Made by a program: the position numbers and the translations under genes. This document shows positions 10,692 to 21,843 of a stretch of DNA of 64,000 bases, one piece after another. Under the pieces are notes generated by a model. It was not told the origin of the DNA. It searched no databases and saw only the letters and a program-made list of their open reading frames with translations. Position 1 is the first letter of the stretch; every line of letters begins with the position of its first letter. This DNA is from Amoebophrya sp. A120 (Eukaryota; Sar; Dinophyceae; Syndiniales; Amoebophryaceae), in NCBI GenBank assembly GCA_905178155.1, contig CAJINV010000012.1:115389-179388 (forward strand), in the 5' to 3' direction.

Positions 10692-11801
10692 TCAATCCCG
10701 TTTCATCCTGACTTTCCGTCTGTGTTCCTCAAATTCCACGACTTTCTCGTCCAAGAATCCCACTAGTGCCCGACTTCTCTCCACCGCTAGAGGGAGTAGC
10801 AAGTCGAAAATCTCCGTCGCTTCAATCTCCGCGCCAATCACTTCGGTTCCGCAAATTTCCCCGAATTGGTTCACGGCGAGAGTCACAACCCCGTCAGCGA
10901 GGAGCTCCTCCTGTCGGTTCATATCGGCGAGAAACAGTTTGTTGTTCCTAGAACTACTATTCCGGCCACTGCCGCCGTTCCCCAATCCATTCCCAACCGA
11001 AACAACTCCAAACGACACTGGAATCGGCAAGTGGTGAATGTTCAGCGCGATTGGCTCCCGTTCCTCCTTGGTGAAAACCTGCAAAGACCCGTCTTCCACA
11101 ATTTGGATCTGCTCCTTCCGAAAAGTTTTCAGCGCCAGCAGGCCCGCGAGAACACAGGCATCCACTAAATTCCCGTCGTTGTTTATCGCGATTACTGTGA
11201 CTGTGAGTTCCCAACACTTCTCGCCGGAAACTAAACACAACGATTCTTCGTCGATCGCATTCGTTTGCTTCAAGATCCGCTCGATCCGGTTCGTGATGCA
11301 GACGGTGTTGACACTGTTCGGGCTGTTTTGCTGTTGTTGGCCACCAGAGGAACTACTACTCTGCACGAAATGCTCGCCGTTCGCAATTAGCGGTTGAAAC
11401 GCGGAGTCGGCGATGCCGGAAAATTCCACGTTGAAGTTTATCCGACCCTGGTTCGGCTTATCGGCAGCAGGTTTCGTGATTTCCCCCCTGCAGATTCCGA
11501 AAACTTTCGTGCAGGAGGATGGTTTTCTGCTCGTTATTGCGATTTCCCCTGGTGTTCTTGCGGTAGCCGTGTTCATTTCATGATTATTCTCAAAGGTCAG
11601 CATCACGTGCCCCAAGTCGAAAACCTGCAACTTCGGTTCGCGGAATTGAAACGGGGATGTGCGGTTATCCAGTCGAAGGCAGGGCGTGTCATGGTTGGCA
11701 GTTTTCTGGTTATTTCTTTTGCTAGTAGTTTTGCCGTTCAGTAGTCCTTGCAACACCAGTCCCGGGTGGACCGGAATGCAGACGGAGGCTTGCTCGGACA
11801 T
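10692..11801 (-). CDS. Exosome RNase PH-like subunit, Rrp45/EXOSC9 type
   Basis: Rrp45 (EXOSC9) is one of six RNase PH-fold subunits forming the ring of the RNA exosome, which channels RNA to 3'-5' nucleases in nucleus and cytoplasm; the eukaryotic ring subunits are generally not catalytic. The 369-residue product is close to the family core length. The first 60 residues hold the RNase PH opening (CLRLDNRTSPFQFREPKL). Around residues 180-230 is LVSGEKCWELTVTVIAINND followed by GNLVDACVLAGLLALKTFR, matching the family's H/D-D-G-N-x-x-D-A block. EPIALNIHHLPIPVSFGV follows near residue 245, the usual E-P-x-x-L-x-I-H-H-x-P-I segment. Serine- and asparagine-rich inserts lie near 150 and 280. One exon, no IE, ATG at 11801, TGA at 10692, although the genes on both sides contain IEs. 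Rrp42/Rrp43 are less likely because of the IHH-LPIPVSF motif. Confidence 0.85.
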   Translation of the reverse strand: MSEQASVCIPVHPGLVLQGLLNGKTTSKRNNQKTANHDTPCLRLDNRTSPFQFREPKLQVFDLGHVMLTFENNHEMNTATARTPGEIAITSRKPSSCTKVFGICRGEITKPAADKPNQGRINFNVEFSGIADSAFQPLIANGEHFVQSSSSSGGQQQQNSPNSVNTVCITNRIERILKQTNAIDEESLCLVSGEKCWELTVTVIAINNDGNLVDACVLAGLLALKTFRKEQIQIVEDGSLQVFTKEEREPIALNIHHLPIPVSFGVVSVGNGLGNGGSGRNSSSRNNKLFLADMNRQEELLADGVVTLAVNQFGEICGTEVIGAEIEATEIFDLLLPLAVERSRALVGFLDEKVVEFEEHRRKVRMKRD

Positions 11802-12540
11802 GATTTGTCGCTTTCGTTGGTCGATGAATTTGTCGTGGTAAAAATGGTAAAAATCTCAGATGAAGAAGAAATAATTCCTCGTGACGAGAAGTATTTGCAA
11901 CGTCAGCGTGCTTCTCCTGCGGTCTTACTTGGTTCAATTATTCAAGAGTATCATGTTCCTGCGAGTGTTCATTTCGACTTCGATAGATTACAACGACGTA
12001 TTTGGTCGTACAGTTGATCTGTTGTACTTACTTCGTCGCAACAGGAACAGAGAACAGTGAAATTTTGGAGCGAGCCGAGGATCTTCTTCACAAGAAACAA
12101 CTTCGAGAGATTGGCATCTAAATTTGCGGATCCTTAGTTTTTATCGGGCTCTTCTATCCTTCTGCGCGTACGTATAGTACGATTTTTGTTGATCATTCAT
12201 CTTCGTCCACACTCAAATATATCGTTTTCATCTCTTCAGGATGGGAACCTCAAGATAGAATAGGGCTCGTGAAAGTCAAAGAAGGGAGTTGCAAACCACG
12301 TAAAGCCGCACGGTGGTGAAGCCAGTTCAGGAACCTGCCACTGTCATGACACTATCGCAACGGGAGGACGGGGCGTTCTTCTTTTCGTCGGACTATGCAA
12401 AAATCACGTACGGATGATAGTACATCTTCCGCGGGGGCCGGCGCCGGTGTGAAATCACAATTTGTACCAGTATGCATAAACGCATGACCAATCAACAACT
12501 GTCGCAACTAACATCATGTTCATGATGTAAAAAAGTATAC
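11802..12540. other. Intergenic, may hold the last exon of the next MORN gene
   Basis: No long frame. The MORN gene at 12541-13172 ends on a donor, so its last exon should be here. One minus-strand candidate follows a TGGCAG acceptor near 12340 and would add FLNWLHHRAALRG and stop near 12258. I see no RNA gene. Confidence 0.35.
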
Positions 12541-13172
12541 TCTGATTCGTCGTCCCTCAATTTCCCTTGTCCGTCGCACTTGTCGTCTTGCCACTGCCCT
12601 TCGAAAACCGAGCTCTGGTCGGGGTAAACGTAGCTTCCAAACCCGCTCCGCATCCCCAGCTTCAAGTACCCCCGGAAAAAGCCGCCATCCGGGAATTTCC
12701 GCTCGATGTAGCCGGTTCGTGTTATTGGATCGTAAGTCGAAGAGGTGGACGGTGAGCCGGCTTGCTGGCTGTTGTACAGGGCCCTGAGATAATTCGCGTT
12801 TATTTTCATCTCGGATGTTGTAACAAAGGCTTTTGCCGCTTTTTCAAATCATAGCTAAATCAAGCTGCAACAGGTGACTGCATTGCGACCCAAATACCAT
12901 CGTGAAAGAGCACTTTCTGGTAGTGAAAAACACTTCTGTGCGTGTATGCTGTACAGAGTGAACCTTTTGCCGTCATACCCTCGGTGTTTGCTATTTTTGT
13001 TCTAGATCGATGAGAAATGTGACTGCAACTACTTCGTAGAAGAAGTACGTCATGATTGCAAACTAAATTTATACGCTCGCCCCGCGTCCCAACCTTCACC
13101 AGAAGTGACAAACACCGATTTTTGCTCGTCCACTTTGTCAATGGAGCAGCAGGCCGAGGTGGCGGCGCCCAT
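12541..13172 (-). CDS. Short acylated MORN-repeat protein (3' end unresolved)
   Basis: Exon 1, 13172-13075, starts MGAATSACC: Gly2 and a Ser at position 6 fit N-myristoylation and the adjacent cysteines fit palmitoylation. A conventional intron (GTATAA at 13074, TATCTCAG ending at 12784) leads to exon 2, 12783-12541, joined in frame as GRA-ALYNSQQAGS. Exon 2 holds two or three MORN units: GYIERKFPDGGFFRGYLKLG, RSGFGSYVYPDQ, and VFEGQWQDDKCDGQGKLRDD. It ends at a GTATAC donor, so a further exon lies below 12540. An IE sits nine bases upstream of the start codon, inside the presumed 5' UTR. The family is well supported, the complete gene is not. Confidence 0.65.
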
Positions 13173-13186
13173 GATGTTGCAGCTGC

Positions 13187-13395
13187 TATGCAAGAAAAAA
13201 ACTGTGTCAGTGTAAATTTGTGTTGCAGAAGATGCAACAGAGTTACACCTGTCATGCCAGACAGCCATGATGTCCTCTTTTCATGTGTGTTTTCCCTTAC
13301 AAACGATGCATGACAGGTTTTCTCTGTCATGTAGAGCAAATTTGTGACGCTGTTCCTCAAAGAAAGTTACACTTACACACTTTTTTTCCTGGATA
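13187..13395. mobile_element. Introner element, family G, in a 5' UTR
   Basis: Starts TATGCAAGAAAAAAACTGTG, ends TTACACTTACACAC...CCTGGATA. Target repeat GCTGC. The start codon of the acylated MORN gene (13172) is just inside the downstream flank, so the element interrupts leader rather than coding sequence. Confidence 0.8.
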
Positions 13396-14556
13396 GCTGC
13401 TGTGTGCTTTCTTTTGCGATAAAAACCTCCGGTAAAAATGTCGGACTGGAGCCACAATGTTTTTGGCAGGTCGTGATTCGGTCGCTTCACAAATCGGCTC
13501 GGTGGTTACTTAGACGACATGGGGAGATGAAAACCTTTCTGCTGGTTCGGCAACAGGAAAAGTGCCACTAAACAAACATCATGAATGCGGTATTAAATCT
13601 TGCGAAGTTGCTGCTCACAAAACAAGTCAAACTCGATAGCTGCAAGGAAAATCACGTAAGTAGATCACCAAACACTCAAAATTAAGGACTAAACGCACAA
13701 GAGCTAGTACAGGACTGCGCGTCTAGTCTCTTCGTTGTCATAATTGGCCTCCCTTCGCTCTGGTGTGCGTTCGTTGGTTTGCTATGTTTGTATATGACAT
13801 AATTTTTTTTTGCGTTTTTACTTTGCTAGTTCGCTCGCCCGCCATTTGAGCAGTGCAGTTTCTCTCCACAAGGAATTTCAGCACCACCGGCAGGTCGTAG
13901 AACAACAGAGCTCCGCAAGGGCAATTCCCCTTCTCTGATGAAGGAGGCAGTCGCATCGACGCGGTGCAAGCACCCGTCGAAACCGTCAAACTACAGAAGA
14001 GATTAATGGTGTACAACAACTCGCATTCTGTGTCCGCAAGAAATGATGTACAATTTGGTGGACTTTGTTTTTTGAAACGGTGTGATGGCGAATATTGATT
14101 TCCACACAAACTAGTGTATACAACAGGGATCATGCGTAAGAATGGTTCTTGTTCTCTCGTACATGTTTATCTATAGGTCAATTTCAAAAACAAAAAGAAA
14201 CCACGCGAGGTAAACTTTCTTCTTGGAGATCATATCAAGGGTAGAACGACAACGATGGGTTATGGGGAAAATGAATTGTAAACTACTGGAATGAGTAGAA
14301 GAAAGCGAAGCCACATCCCTTCGGCTTTTTTTTTTGCATGTACAAATGCGGAGTGGAGTGCTGGCTGCTATCTTCTAACTCGTCCACTTCTCCATGATAG
14401 GGAAACAAATTGCTAAATGTAACTGTTGTAACATTGGATCAAAAGAGCCGTGGATTAATTGTTGCGTTGTGTTAAGGTGCTTAAAACTCAAGAGATAAAA
14501 TTTTCTTCGACCGGAAACGAAATGGAAATGCTTCCTCCTTTCATCCCGACTCCCCC
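13396..14556. other. Intergenic between two MORN genes
   Basis: Apart from the small Cys-rich frame at 13738-14133, I see only AT-rich sequence. A minus-strand open stretch at 13410-13490, directly 5' of the leader IE, probably belongs to the leader of the MORN gene. Confidence 0.4.
13738..14133 (-). CDS. Unrecognised Cys-rich small ORF
   Basis: A 131-codon frame from an ATG at 14133 with about nine cysteines and no motif I recognise. It lies between two MORN genes on the same strand as every other gene. There is no paralogue in the window and codon use gives no clear support, so it may be chance. Listed because the interval holds nothing else. Confidence 0.2.
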   Translation of the reverse strand: MIPVVYTSLCGNQYSPSHRFKKQSPPNCTSFLADTECELLYTINLFCSLTVSTGACTASMRLPPSSEKGNCPCGALLFYDLPVVLKFLVERNCTAQMAGERTSKVKTQKKIMSYTNIANQRTHTRAKGGQL

Positions 14557-16020
14557 TCACAAACTGTGGTTGAACGGAACGGCGGATAACTGCGAGCCGT
14601 TTTCGTAGGTAACCTTCTGCTTGTTTTTCCCACGGACCACCACGGTGCCGTCCCCGTGCATGTGCCCCTCTTTCCAACCGCCCTCGTAGCTGGAGCCGTC
14701 TGGCCAGGTGATCTTGCCCTGACCGTGTCGCTCGCCTTCGTGAAAGTCACCCGTGTAGACCTGTTTGGAAAATGAGATGAAATTACGCATGAAAATTGAG
14801 TTCTCTGTTGCATTTTACGCATGAGAGGCTGCAATCTCCTTCAATACTGTGCAGACTGTACTGTTACTGTATGCATAATAAATTTTTGATGACTAATGAA
14901 ACAAGAATAAAAGCCACTAAATTCTACCGCCCCATCATTGTAGGAGTAGGTCCCGCTTCCCTGCTGCAAACTGTCCACAAACGCCCCCTTGTACACTCCG
15001 TCCGTGTCGTAAAAAACCCCCTCGCCCTCAATCACGTCGTTTGCGAACTGCCCGACGTAGCGGGTCCCATCCTTCCAGATGTACTATGCATTGCAAAAGC
15101 ATCGTTATCGTACTAGTTGTGATTGCAATACAAATTCGCTCAGCACGACAAATGGAATTTGTCATGCTATTTTCATCCCTTGGGATGGAGATTTGTAATG
15201 CATAATTGCGATTACTACGAGCACGACACTTTTGCACCGGATATGTACACCCCAAACCCGTTTTTCATGGACGATTTGTGGTCCCCGATGTAAACCGTCC
15301 CGTCCGCGTGCCAGACTTCGAACCCGTCCCCCTGCTTTGACCCGCCCTGCCAAAACCCGTAGTAGAAGGACTCGAGATCCTTCAACGACCCCTTGCCGTC
15401 GCACTTGTCACTCAGCCACTGGCCCTCGTACACTCGGCCCTCCTTGCTGATGTACTTGCCCTGACCCCACTTCTTCTTGTCGATCATCTGGCCCTGGTAG
15501 TAGCTGCCGTTCGTGAAGGACTGCTCGGCGGCCGACGGGTCCTTTTCTGCTGGTTTGTTGGCGAAGACGTTTTTTCTGGACGCGTTGATGATTTCCTATC
15601 CTGAGTAAAAACGTCCCCACACCAGAGTTGTGATGCAAATCTGCATGCCAAAAAAGGTTGTCATGAGGAGCGCCATGAGAGGCATTGTCTCGTCGTCTTC
15701 TGGAATTTGCGATGCGATAATCTGCATGATATGCTAGATCTGTGATGCTGCTGAACTACCTAAACAGGATTACACTCTGAGGAGAAATTTGTCATGCCAA
15801 ATGACCAAAGCTGGCTGATTTGTCTAGCAGATTTCCCATCTTGACTCTGGTGTGGGGACGTTTTTACAAATGATATTTCCTGCAGTTTGTTCTTCCCATC
15901 CTCGTCTTTCAACTGTTTCAGCGCGTCCAGAACTTGCTGGGGAATCTGCTCGGGCTCGCTGCTGAAGCCATCAGCGGAACGCTTTTTCCCGTCCTCACAC
16001 GCGGAACACACGTTGCCCAT
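14557..16020 (-). CDS. Acylated MORN-repeat protein
   Basis: Exons 16020-15876, 15596-15244, 15084-14928 and 14760-14557, about 285 residues. It starts MGNVCSACEDGKK, a myristoylation-plus-palmitoylation type N-terminus, then a charged linker to about residue 75. Eight MORN-like units follow: SYYQGQMIDKKKWGQG, VYEGQWLSDKCDGKG, FYYGFWQGGSKQGDG, VYIGDHKSSMKNGFG, RYVGQFANDVIEGEG, VYKGAFVDSLQQGSG, VYTGDFHEGERHGQG and SYEGGWKEGHMHGDG, then a short tail ending NHSL at TGA. IEs at 15597-15875 and 15085-15243 are removed in frame; the last intron (GTAGAA...AAACAG) is conventional. Probably a membrane-anchored scaffold; the partner is unknown. This is the most completely resolved of the multi-exon MORN genes here. 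Confidence 0.88.
15085..15243. mobile_element. Introner element, family A
   Basis: TATGCATTGCAAAAGCATCG to TTTTGCACCGGATA; 159 bp; target repeat TGTAC. Excision joins NGFGVY to IWKDGTRYVG across a MORN unit. Confidence 0.9.
15597..15875. mobile_element. Introner element, family F
   Basis: TATCCTGAGTAAAAACGTCC to TGGGGACGTTTTTACAAATGATA; 279 bp; target repeat TTTCC. Excision joins NKLQEI to INASRKNV. Confidence 0.9.
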
Positions 16021-16967
16021 TTTGATTCGAAGTTGTAGATGGGCGTTGTTATGAAAAGTGAGGGTTTGGTTGCTGACGAGTGAGAGTGTGCGAGGTGGTA
16101 AAATTAATATGGTACTTTCTTTACTAGAGCTAGACAGACAGACTCTCAGGCGCTGCTAGCCTAGTTTTAGTTTAGGAGGGTAAAATTGGGAATAGAATGT
16201 CGTGTGCCTGACCGGTGAAGAAGAAGATTAAAGTGAAATTTTGTTCACATTCAACGAGTAAGTAAAGACGATTTTGGTCTCTTCGTTCTACTTTCACGAG
16301 TAAGAGAGAACGAAGCCGAAGCTACGATTAGCAAACGGGGTGAGCATAGGCTCAAATTGAACGAGTTTTCGCTTTCTCACAGCCCGAACGAACGGTCGAG
16401 AGTACGATTTGGCATTACGACAATGCTGCAGGACGACCGAGCAACTAGCACGACAGCGTGTCCGAAAAATGTGTGCAGGTAGGGCAATCCGAATGTCAGT
16501 CACAATCCGAATGTCAGTCACGATGATGCAAATTCGATGCCTCCTTCAGAGACAGCACGCGCGACCATTCGCGTACCGTATATGTGCGACACGACAGGTA
16601 CGGATGCAAGCGGACCGACATTAAGGAATCTCATCTATTACGCTTCTCAACGATGAAGCAATGCTGCGACTTCTCTCTAGTTTTTAGCTTTACGCACAGG
16701 CACAAACCGATTTTTTCTGGTTCCTTTGTGCCATCTTTCTGTGAAGAACAAACAGCAGGCACGAGCGAGAATTATGCGAGTTCTCGCTCAATAGTTGTTC
16801 ACTGAAGCTGCTGCAGTGGCTGAATATTGGATGCGTAATCCGTATGCCCATGCTGCCGCGTTATGTCCATGTCGCTCCTTTGGTTGATCCTTGCGAAATA
16901 AATGCGAATCATGTCTATGCCATTACCACCTCAATAAGAGATGCTAGCTCGTTACATGAAATTCTTA
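16021..16967. other. Intergenic
   Basis: No convincing gene. Contains a perfect 18-bp tandem pair at 16486-16521 and otherwise unremarkable sequence. The promoter of the 14557-16020 MORN gene should lie in its left part; I see no recognisable promoter motif. Confidence 0.5.
16486..16521. repeat. Two tandem 18-bp units
   Basis: AATCCGAATGTCAGTCAC occurs twice in direct succession. Confidence 0.9.
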
Positions 16968-18914
16968 TCACCACCAGTTGATTTTCAACCAATTTTTGAG
17001 CATCATCCTTACCCGGATCCAGAAAGGCGGTTTGTGGTTGTCAAAGTAGTACGCGTAGATCAAGGCGGAGTACTTTTCCCCGTGAAGCAGGTAGAAGTTA
17101 TCGATACTGGATATGCGCAAAAACCCCAAACTCTCATATAAATTCACGGCCGCGGTGTTGTAGGGGACGACGTGTAGCGCAAGCGCTTTGATCTTCTGCG
17201 AGCAGTACCGCTTTTGGACCGGCTTTGATGTCTTGCGCGCTGGTGGTCCTGCTGAAGAGGTTGTGGGTCGTGGGGGTCTTGATGCGAGGGGATCGGGATC
17301 TTCCATGGCTTGGTACAGCAAATCGGAGCTCCCGCCAGTAGTTGTACCACTATCTTCCTCCACTTCCTCTATTCTATACTGGTGAAACGTTGGACACCGT
17401 CTAATCACCTCCTGTATCAGCTTCCGTCCTAAGCCTCGTCTTCTCATCTCATCAATGACGCCGAGGGTCAGAATGTACGCGATCACACCACTCCCACAGG
17501 TTTCATGATATTTTTCATCGTTGTTTATTCCTATGGTGCGGCTTCTCATGTCACGGGTTGAAGAAGATGGTGATCTGTTGTTGGCGTGAAGACCGTGAGG
17601 TGGCGCTGGTCGGAACAAATCGTCTTCTGCTTCGCCGTACAGGTAGTTTGGTTCTTCACGAACAGCACCGCGAGAAAAATCTTGCGGAGTAAATCTTCCA
17701 TGAGCCTGTTCTTCTTCAAAATTCCCACACTCGGTCTCGCAACTCGTCCCGAGCACGTAGGGCATGATTTCGCTGTGGTGCGTGCACGCAAAAGAGACAC
17801 AGATGAGACCGAGGAGACAGGTACCGAAATACGCTCCGAGGGTAAGGATCTGCTCGTTGGCAATCGACCTGGAGATTATTTGTAGAATACTGATGCGTTC
17901 TTGATGCAGATAGTCGTGAGTCCAGCTACTACAGATGAAACACGACGACTTTTCACAGTTTGTGACGCAAAAACCAACTACAAATCGACCAACGTAGTAC
18001 CCGCCGATCCATCTAGTACTTCTATACCTGTAGAACCCCTCGTCATACGCGATCGGGAACCATTCGGCGTGCAACGCCCTGCACTCTTCCATGTCCCGTT
18101 TTTTCAACTTCTCAAACCGAATGTCACTCGGCGCAGAGGGGCTGTCCCCAACGCGAATTTGGTCGAAAAACGCGGTTCCGTATTCGTGGACTTCAGCGCG
18201 CAGTCGGGGCACCAAATTATCCGTGATGTTCGCATACGGTATCGCGGAACTTGTTGTTTTTTCCCCGCCGAGAAACTTCGAAGGGCGGTCGGGGTGGCTG
18301 TTGCTGTGGTTTACGCTCGGCATGCCGTAATTGCCCTGAGGTTCCGGTATGTTGCCTTGTCCACGACGAGTAGGCGATGCTGAGTTCGCAGCACTTGTTC
18401 TTCCGCCGTTTCGTTTCGGGCTGACACTGCTGGAAATAGAAGACACGGGCGTTCTTTCCAACTCCTCGTCAGGCATCGAGTATTCCGTATGCTGTCCTCC
18501 TGGAAGGATCGGCAAAACCGGGTCAACGACGTTGTGGGCGGGGTCATTGTGGTGACTTGGCAAAGAGGTAGAATGCGAGTATGGGTCTACCTGTTGTTCT
18601 CCACTTGTGGGTAAAAACTCGCTCGGCCGTGGGTCTTGGCTAGGTATCCGGCTGGGATTGCTCGTTGATGCAGAGGACAACTCGTTCGGGTTCGTCAAAG
18701 GCTGATTATGGTTCCCGTACCCCCGCCGCCCAGGAGACTGCGTGCTCTGGATGAAATAGGGGTCGGACTGCGGCGGCGCGCTCTTGTTCATCATCTGTGT
18801 GGGCGCTGGATAGTTGTAAGGGTCGCTCCCCCGCGGCCCCCGGTGTTGAGAAGTCATAGACGAAAATGTCTGTTGCTGAGGATTCGGGTTCATGGAGGTT
18901 CTTGCAGGGATCAT
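16968..18914 (-). CDS. NAA60-like N-terminal acetyltransferase (GNAT fold)
   Basis: NAA60 (HAT4) acetylates N-termini of transmembrane proteins at Golgi-type membranes, using acetyl-CoA. The 648-residue product has a disordered first 260 residues rich in Pro, Ser and Asn, then a GNAT domain. EECRALHAEWFPIAYDEGFY (about 270-290) matches the family's substrate-side segment (DWFPIEYPDSWY type). GVIAYILTLGVIDEMRRRGL and GRKLI (about 480-500) are beta4 and the acetyl-CoA loop. ALALHVVPYNTAAVNLYESL (about 575-595) is the conserved N-N/T-x-A-x-x-x-Y-E stretch, and NFYLLHGEKYSALIY closes the domain. A hydrophobic, Cys-rich insert splits the domain at about 320-470. The C-terminus KPPFWIRVRMMLKNWLKI is basic and amphipathic, as in NAA60 membrane anchoring. 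One exon, no IE. ATG at 18914; a second Met lies seven codons on. Confidence 0.85.
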   Translation of the reverse strand: MIPARTSMNPNPQQQTFSSMTSQHRGPRGSDPYNYPAPTQMMNKSAPPQSDPYFIQSTQSPGRRGYGNHNQPLTNPNELSSASTSNPSRIPSQDPRPSEFLPTSGEQQVDPYSHSTSLPSHHNDPAHNVVDPVLPILPGGQHTEYSMPDEELERTPVSSISSSVSPKRNGGRTSAANSASPTRRGQGNIPEPQGNYGMPSVNHSNSHPDRPSKFLGGEKTTSSAIPYANITDNLVPRLRAEVHEYGTAFFDQIRVGDSPSAPSDIRFEKLKKRDMEECRALHAEWFPIAYDEGFYRYRSTRWIGGYYVGRFVVGFCVTNCEKSSCFICSSWTHDYLHQERISILQIISRSIANEQILTLGAYFGTCLLGLICVSFACTHHSEIMPYVLGTSCETECGNFEEEQAHGRFTPQDFSRGAVREEPNYLYGEAEDDLFRPAPPHGLHANNRSPSSSTRDMRSRTIGINNDEKYHETCGSGVIAYILTLGVIDEMRRRGLGRKLIQEVIRRCPTFHQYRIEEVEEDSGTTTGGSSDLLYQAMEDPDPLASRPPRPTTSSAGPPARKTSKPVQKRYCSQKIKALALHVVPYNTAAVNLYESLGFLRISSIDNFYLLHGEKYSALIYAYYFDNHKPPFWIRVRMMLKNWLKINWW

Positions 18915-19792
18915 TTTACTGCACGCGGGTACGACAATCGCAGGGCTAGCGGTAGCGATGACGCTGGTGCCAAAAATGCATGAAAGAAAAGAAACTAAAT
19001 ACGAATGGAACCACCACGAGGACTTCGTTGGTGGTGTAGTATAGAAAATGGAATAAAAAGGATCGCTACAACAGGAGACAGAATGTCAACAATGTGTGTT
19101 GGAGTCGACTAGAGCATGCAGAGAACAAAAAATAAAAAGAAGTCTGATCAGAATACTAAAATGGACCCATCACTACACGACAGACACGATCTTTCGTACT
19201 TATCTTGTTCCCGCTCCTGCTTTAGTGATCTGTCAACATCGTGATAGAAAGCCATCAGCTGAGTACTTAGAAATAATCGGGGGAACAGAGCACCGCACTT
19301 TTGCAGCTCACGGTAAGTCCTTCCTTGCCATAGGAGAGTCGCAGTCGCACACAGAATCATGTTGTTCTTGACTACATTTTCATTTTACAGAGTGCATTTT
19401 CGTGTTTACATTTGATATTTGCGAAGATTTTTTTGCTGCAACTGCCATTGCGAGCGTTTTAACTTGCGTTTGAAATTGAAATACACTCAGAACAACCGCA
19501 ACCTCCGAGAAGGAGATATTAAGCGTAGGTCCGGTTCTACTTGGATAGTCATGCTTGCTAGAGTAAAAAGATAAAGAAACGTTAGAACTACATTTCACAT
19601 GTGTGATGAACATTCTTCGAAACACGATGCCTCCTGTGACACTTAGACTAAGCAAAGGCTCTCTCAAGTGGCTGTGTATCTTATCCACTGTACTAGGGGG
19701 CGGAAGTAAAAAACTCTGCCGGGGAACAGTGTGGGAAAGTTTTGGTACTTAAAGGGGTACAAAAAAAGTTAAAGAGACGTGGTCCCGCCCGC
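18915..19792. other. Intergenic
   Basis: No gene seen; short frames on both strands lack motifs. It separates the NAA60-like start from the 3' end of the next MORN gene. Confidence 0.45.
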
Positions 19793-20997
19793 CTACGCCT
19801 TCTCACCATTTTCGTACCGGACCTGCTTCGTCTGCCCGGTCTTCAGATCCGTCTCCTTTCCGGCACCTGATATAGGTTTGTCATGCAGAAATTGGAAAAG
19901 TGATCGGATTGGTTTCCTTTCGTGATGCATCATACATTCGAACTAGTAGCGCATCATCAGAACGGCTCAACTTCAAATCTGTACTTCGAAATAGTAGATT
20001 TTATACCGTGTCTCAGCCCGTCGTTAAACTGCCCCTCGTACACGCTAACCCCCGTAGTGGTTTCCTTTCCCGTCCCGTGCTTCAGGGTTTCCACCCACTG
20101 GCCCTCGTACGTGACGTTCTGCAACACGTACTTCCCCCTGCCGTGCTGCATGTTGTCAAAGAACTGCCCGGAATACACCCCGCCGTCGGTGTCCTTTAAG
20201 ACACCCTCGCCCTGCACGACGTCGTTTTCAAACTGCCCCTCGTAGCTGGAACCGTCCTGCCAGATGTATTTCCCCTTGCCGTGCTTATTGCCCATTACGT
20301 GGTTCCCGACGTATTTGGTGCCGTCGTCTTTCCAGAGCTCCTCGCCAAAGCCGTGCTTCTTCCCCTGCTTCCATTGCCTGATAGATTTCATTTTCATTTT
20401 GCACAAATGCAGGACAACAGGAGACGGACTGTCATGCAGAACGACATGACGATGCAAAATGAAATTCATTTTCGCATTGGTATTGATTCAGCATGACAAA
20501 AAGTTGTCAAGATTCTTGTTAATCAAATTTATTATACCCTGTGTAGACTGAGTCTTTGTCGGAAAATTTTCCCTGGCCGTGGCATCTGTCCTCCCACCAT
20601 TGGCCCTCGTAACTTGGTCCTGCGTTGTAGTTACATACGCCCTCGCCGCACCTCTTGCCCTTCAGCATTTGGCCCTGATAGTTTGATAGAGTCATGCTGA
20701 ATAAAGTGTGATTTTTTCGAACAAACTTCATTGCAACGCCCACGAAAGTTTGCGACAAAAACCCCATCACCTGCTCTTGCGAGATGATGAACTCATCCTG
20801 ACAATATGAAAATCCAATCAAAACTGTACCTGATATTTCCCCACTGGGTACACCTTCTCCGTGTACTTGGCTTCGCTTAGATTTGGCTTGAATTCCCCCT
20901 CCGCGGAGTCGTATGGTATTGGCTTCTGGCTTATCTCCAAAGACTCTCCCGCCTGCTTCTCGCCGCCGCTGCAGCAGGTGCTAGCGGCCTGACCCAT
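19793..20997 (-). CDS. Acylated MORN-repeat protein, conventional introns only
   Basis: Exons 20997-20830, 20674-20536, 20377-20007 and 19866-19793, about 250 residues. The start MGQAASTCCSGGEKQ has Gly2, Ser6 and a Cys pair, fitting dual acylation. After a linker to about residue 55 come MORN units: YQGQMLKGKRCGEG, SYEGQWWEDRCHGQG, VYTGQWKQGKKHGFG, KYVGNHVMGNKHGKG, SYEGQFENDVVQGEG, VYSGQFFDNMQHGRG, TYEGQWVETLKHGTG and VYEGQFNDGLRHGAG, then a tail ending NGEKA and TAG at 19793. All three introns are GT-AG: GTACAG...ACTATCAG, GTATAA...CTATCAG and GTATAA...ATATCAG. No IE is present although its paralogues carry them, making it a useful intron-position comparison. Confidence 0.9.
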
Positions 20998-21843
20998 TTT
21001 GGAAAGCGGATTTTTGCTGAAGGAGGAGTGGGATAAGAAATTAAGCTAGTTCAGGTACGTTATTGACTTCTACACGCGCGGGAAGCGCGCTAATGGGGGA
21101 TCGTGATGGTATGTGTGATATTGAAAAGGAATCTTCTTCATCCCGAGGAGGATTGAGACCTGCATTGTTCGTTATTGCAAGAACGTCGGAAGCTCCAAGT
21201 ACATTATTTCCATCGCGGACGTTGACCAAAAGCTTTGCTATCTCAAAACTTCTCTTCGTGTGACTGCAATCCTACTTTGGCACGAGATGAACGAAGTAGG
21301 ACGACTAGAAGTGGACGATCGAGGAGAGTTCGAGTGACAAGCACTCCCTCACACAACTGCACGAGACCGATGTTGCATACGGTAAAGCTGCTTCTGTCCT
21401 CTTTGACACTGAAGTAGAAGTACCACGGACACGATTCATCGTCACGAGCCGACTCTCTCTCTTTTCCTGTAGTACCATTAACGACCGAACTTTTGCTTTG
21501 TCTCCGCGACAACAGACAAGTTTATTAAGTACTTCCGCACGTTACTGGTGAACGACTGTAAAAAGCAACAAGTCGCACGCCCAGCACACCAATGCTGGGG
21601 TGCACCTGCACCGTAATAGATTCTAGAGCAGAATTAACACAAATTGACATTCCGGAAAACGCGTTCTATTTCGATAAATCCTCTTTCTTCAGATGAATCT
21701 AGTGATGGGGATGGGGAAGACAGCATTTTAGCAACATGTCGATATTACTCGATGGGGTCAACTACATGCCATCGGAGCCGGTCTCGCTGGTACGAAAACT
21801 ACAGTCTACTTATTTAAATACTCGCAGTAGACACAGCAGAGAA
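20998..21843. other. Intergenic
   Basis: No gene seen. The upstream region of the 19793-20997 gene lies here; I recognise no promoter or RNA gene. Confidence 0.45.
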
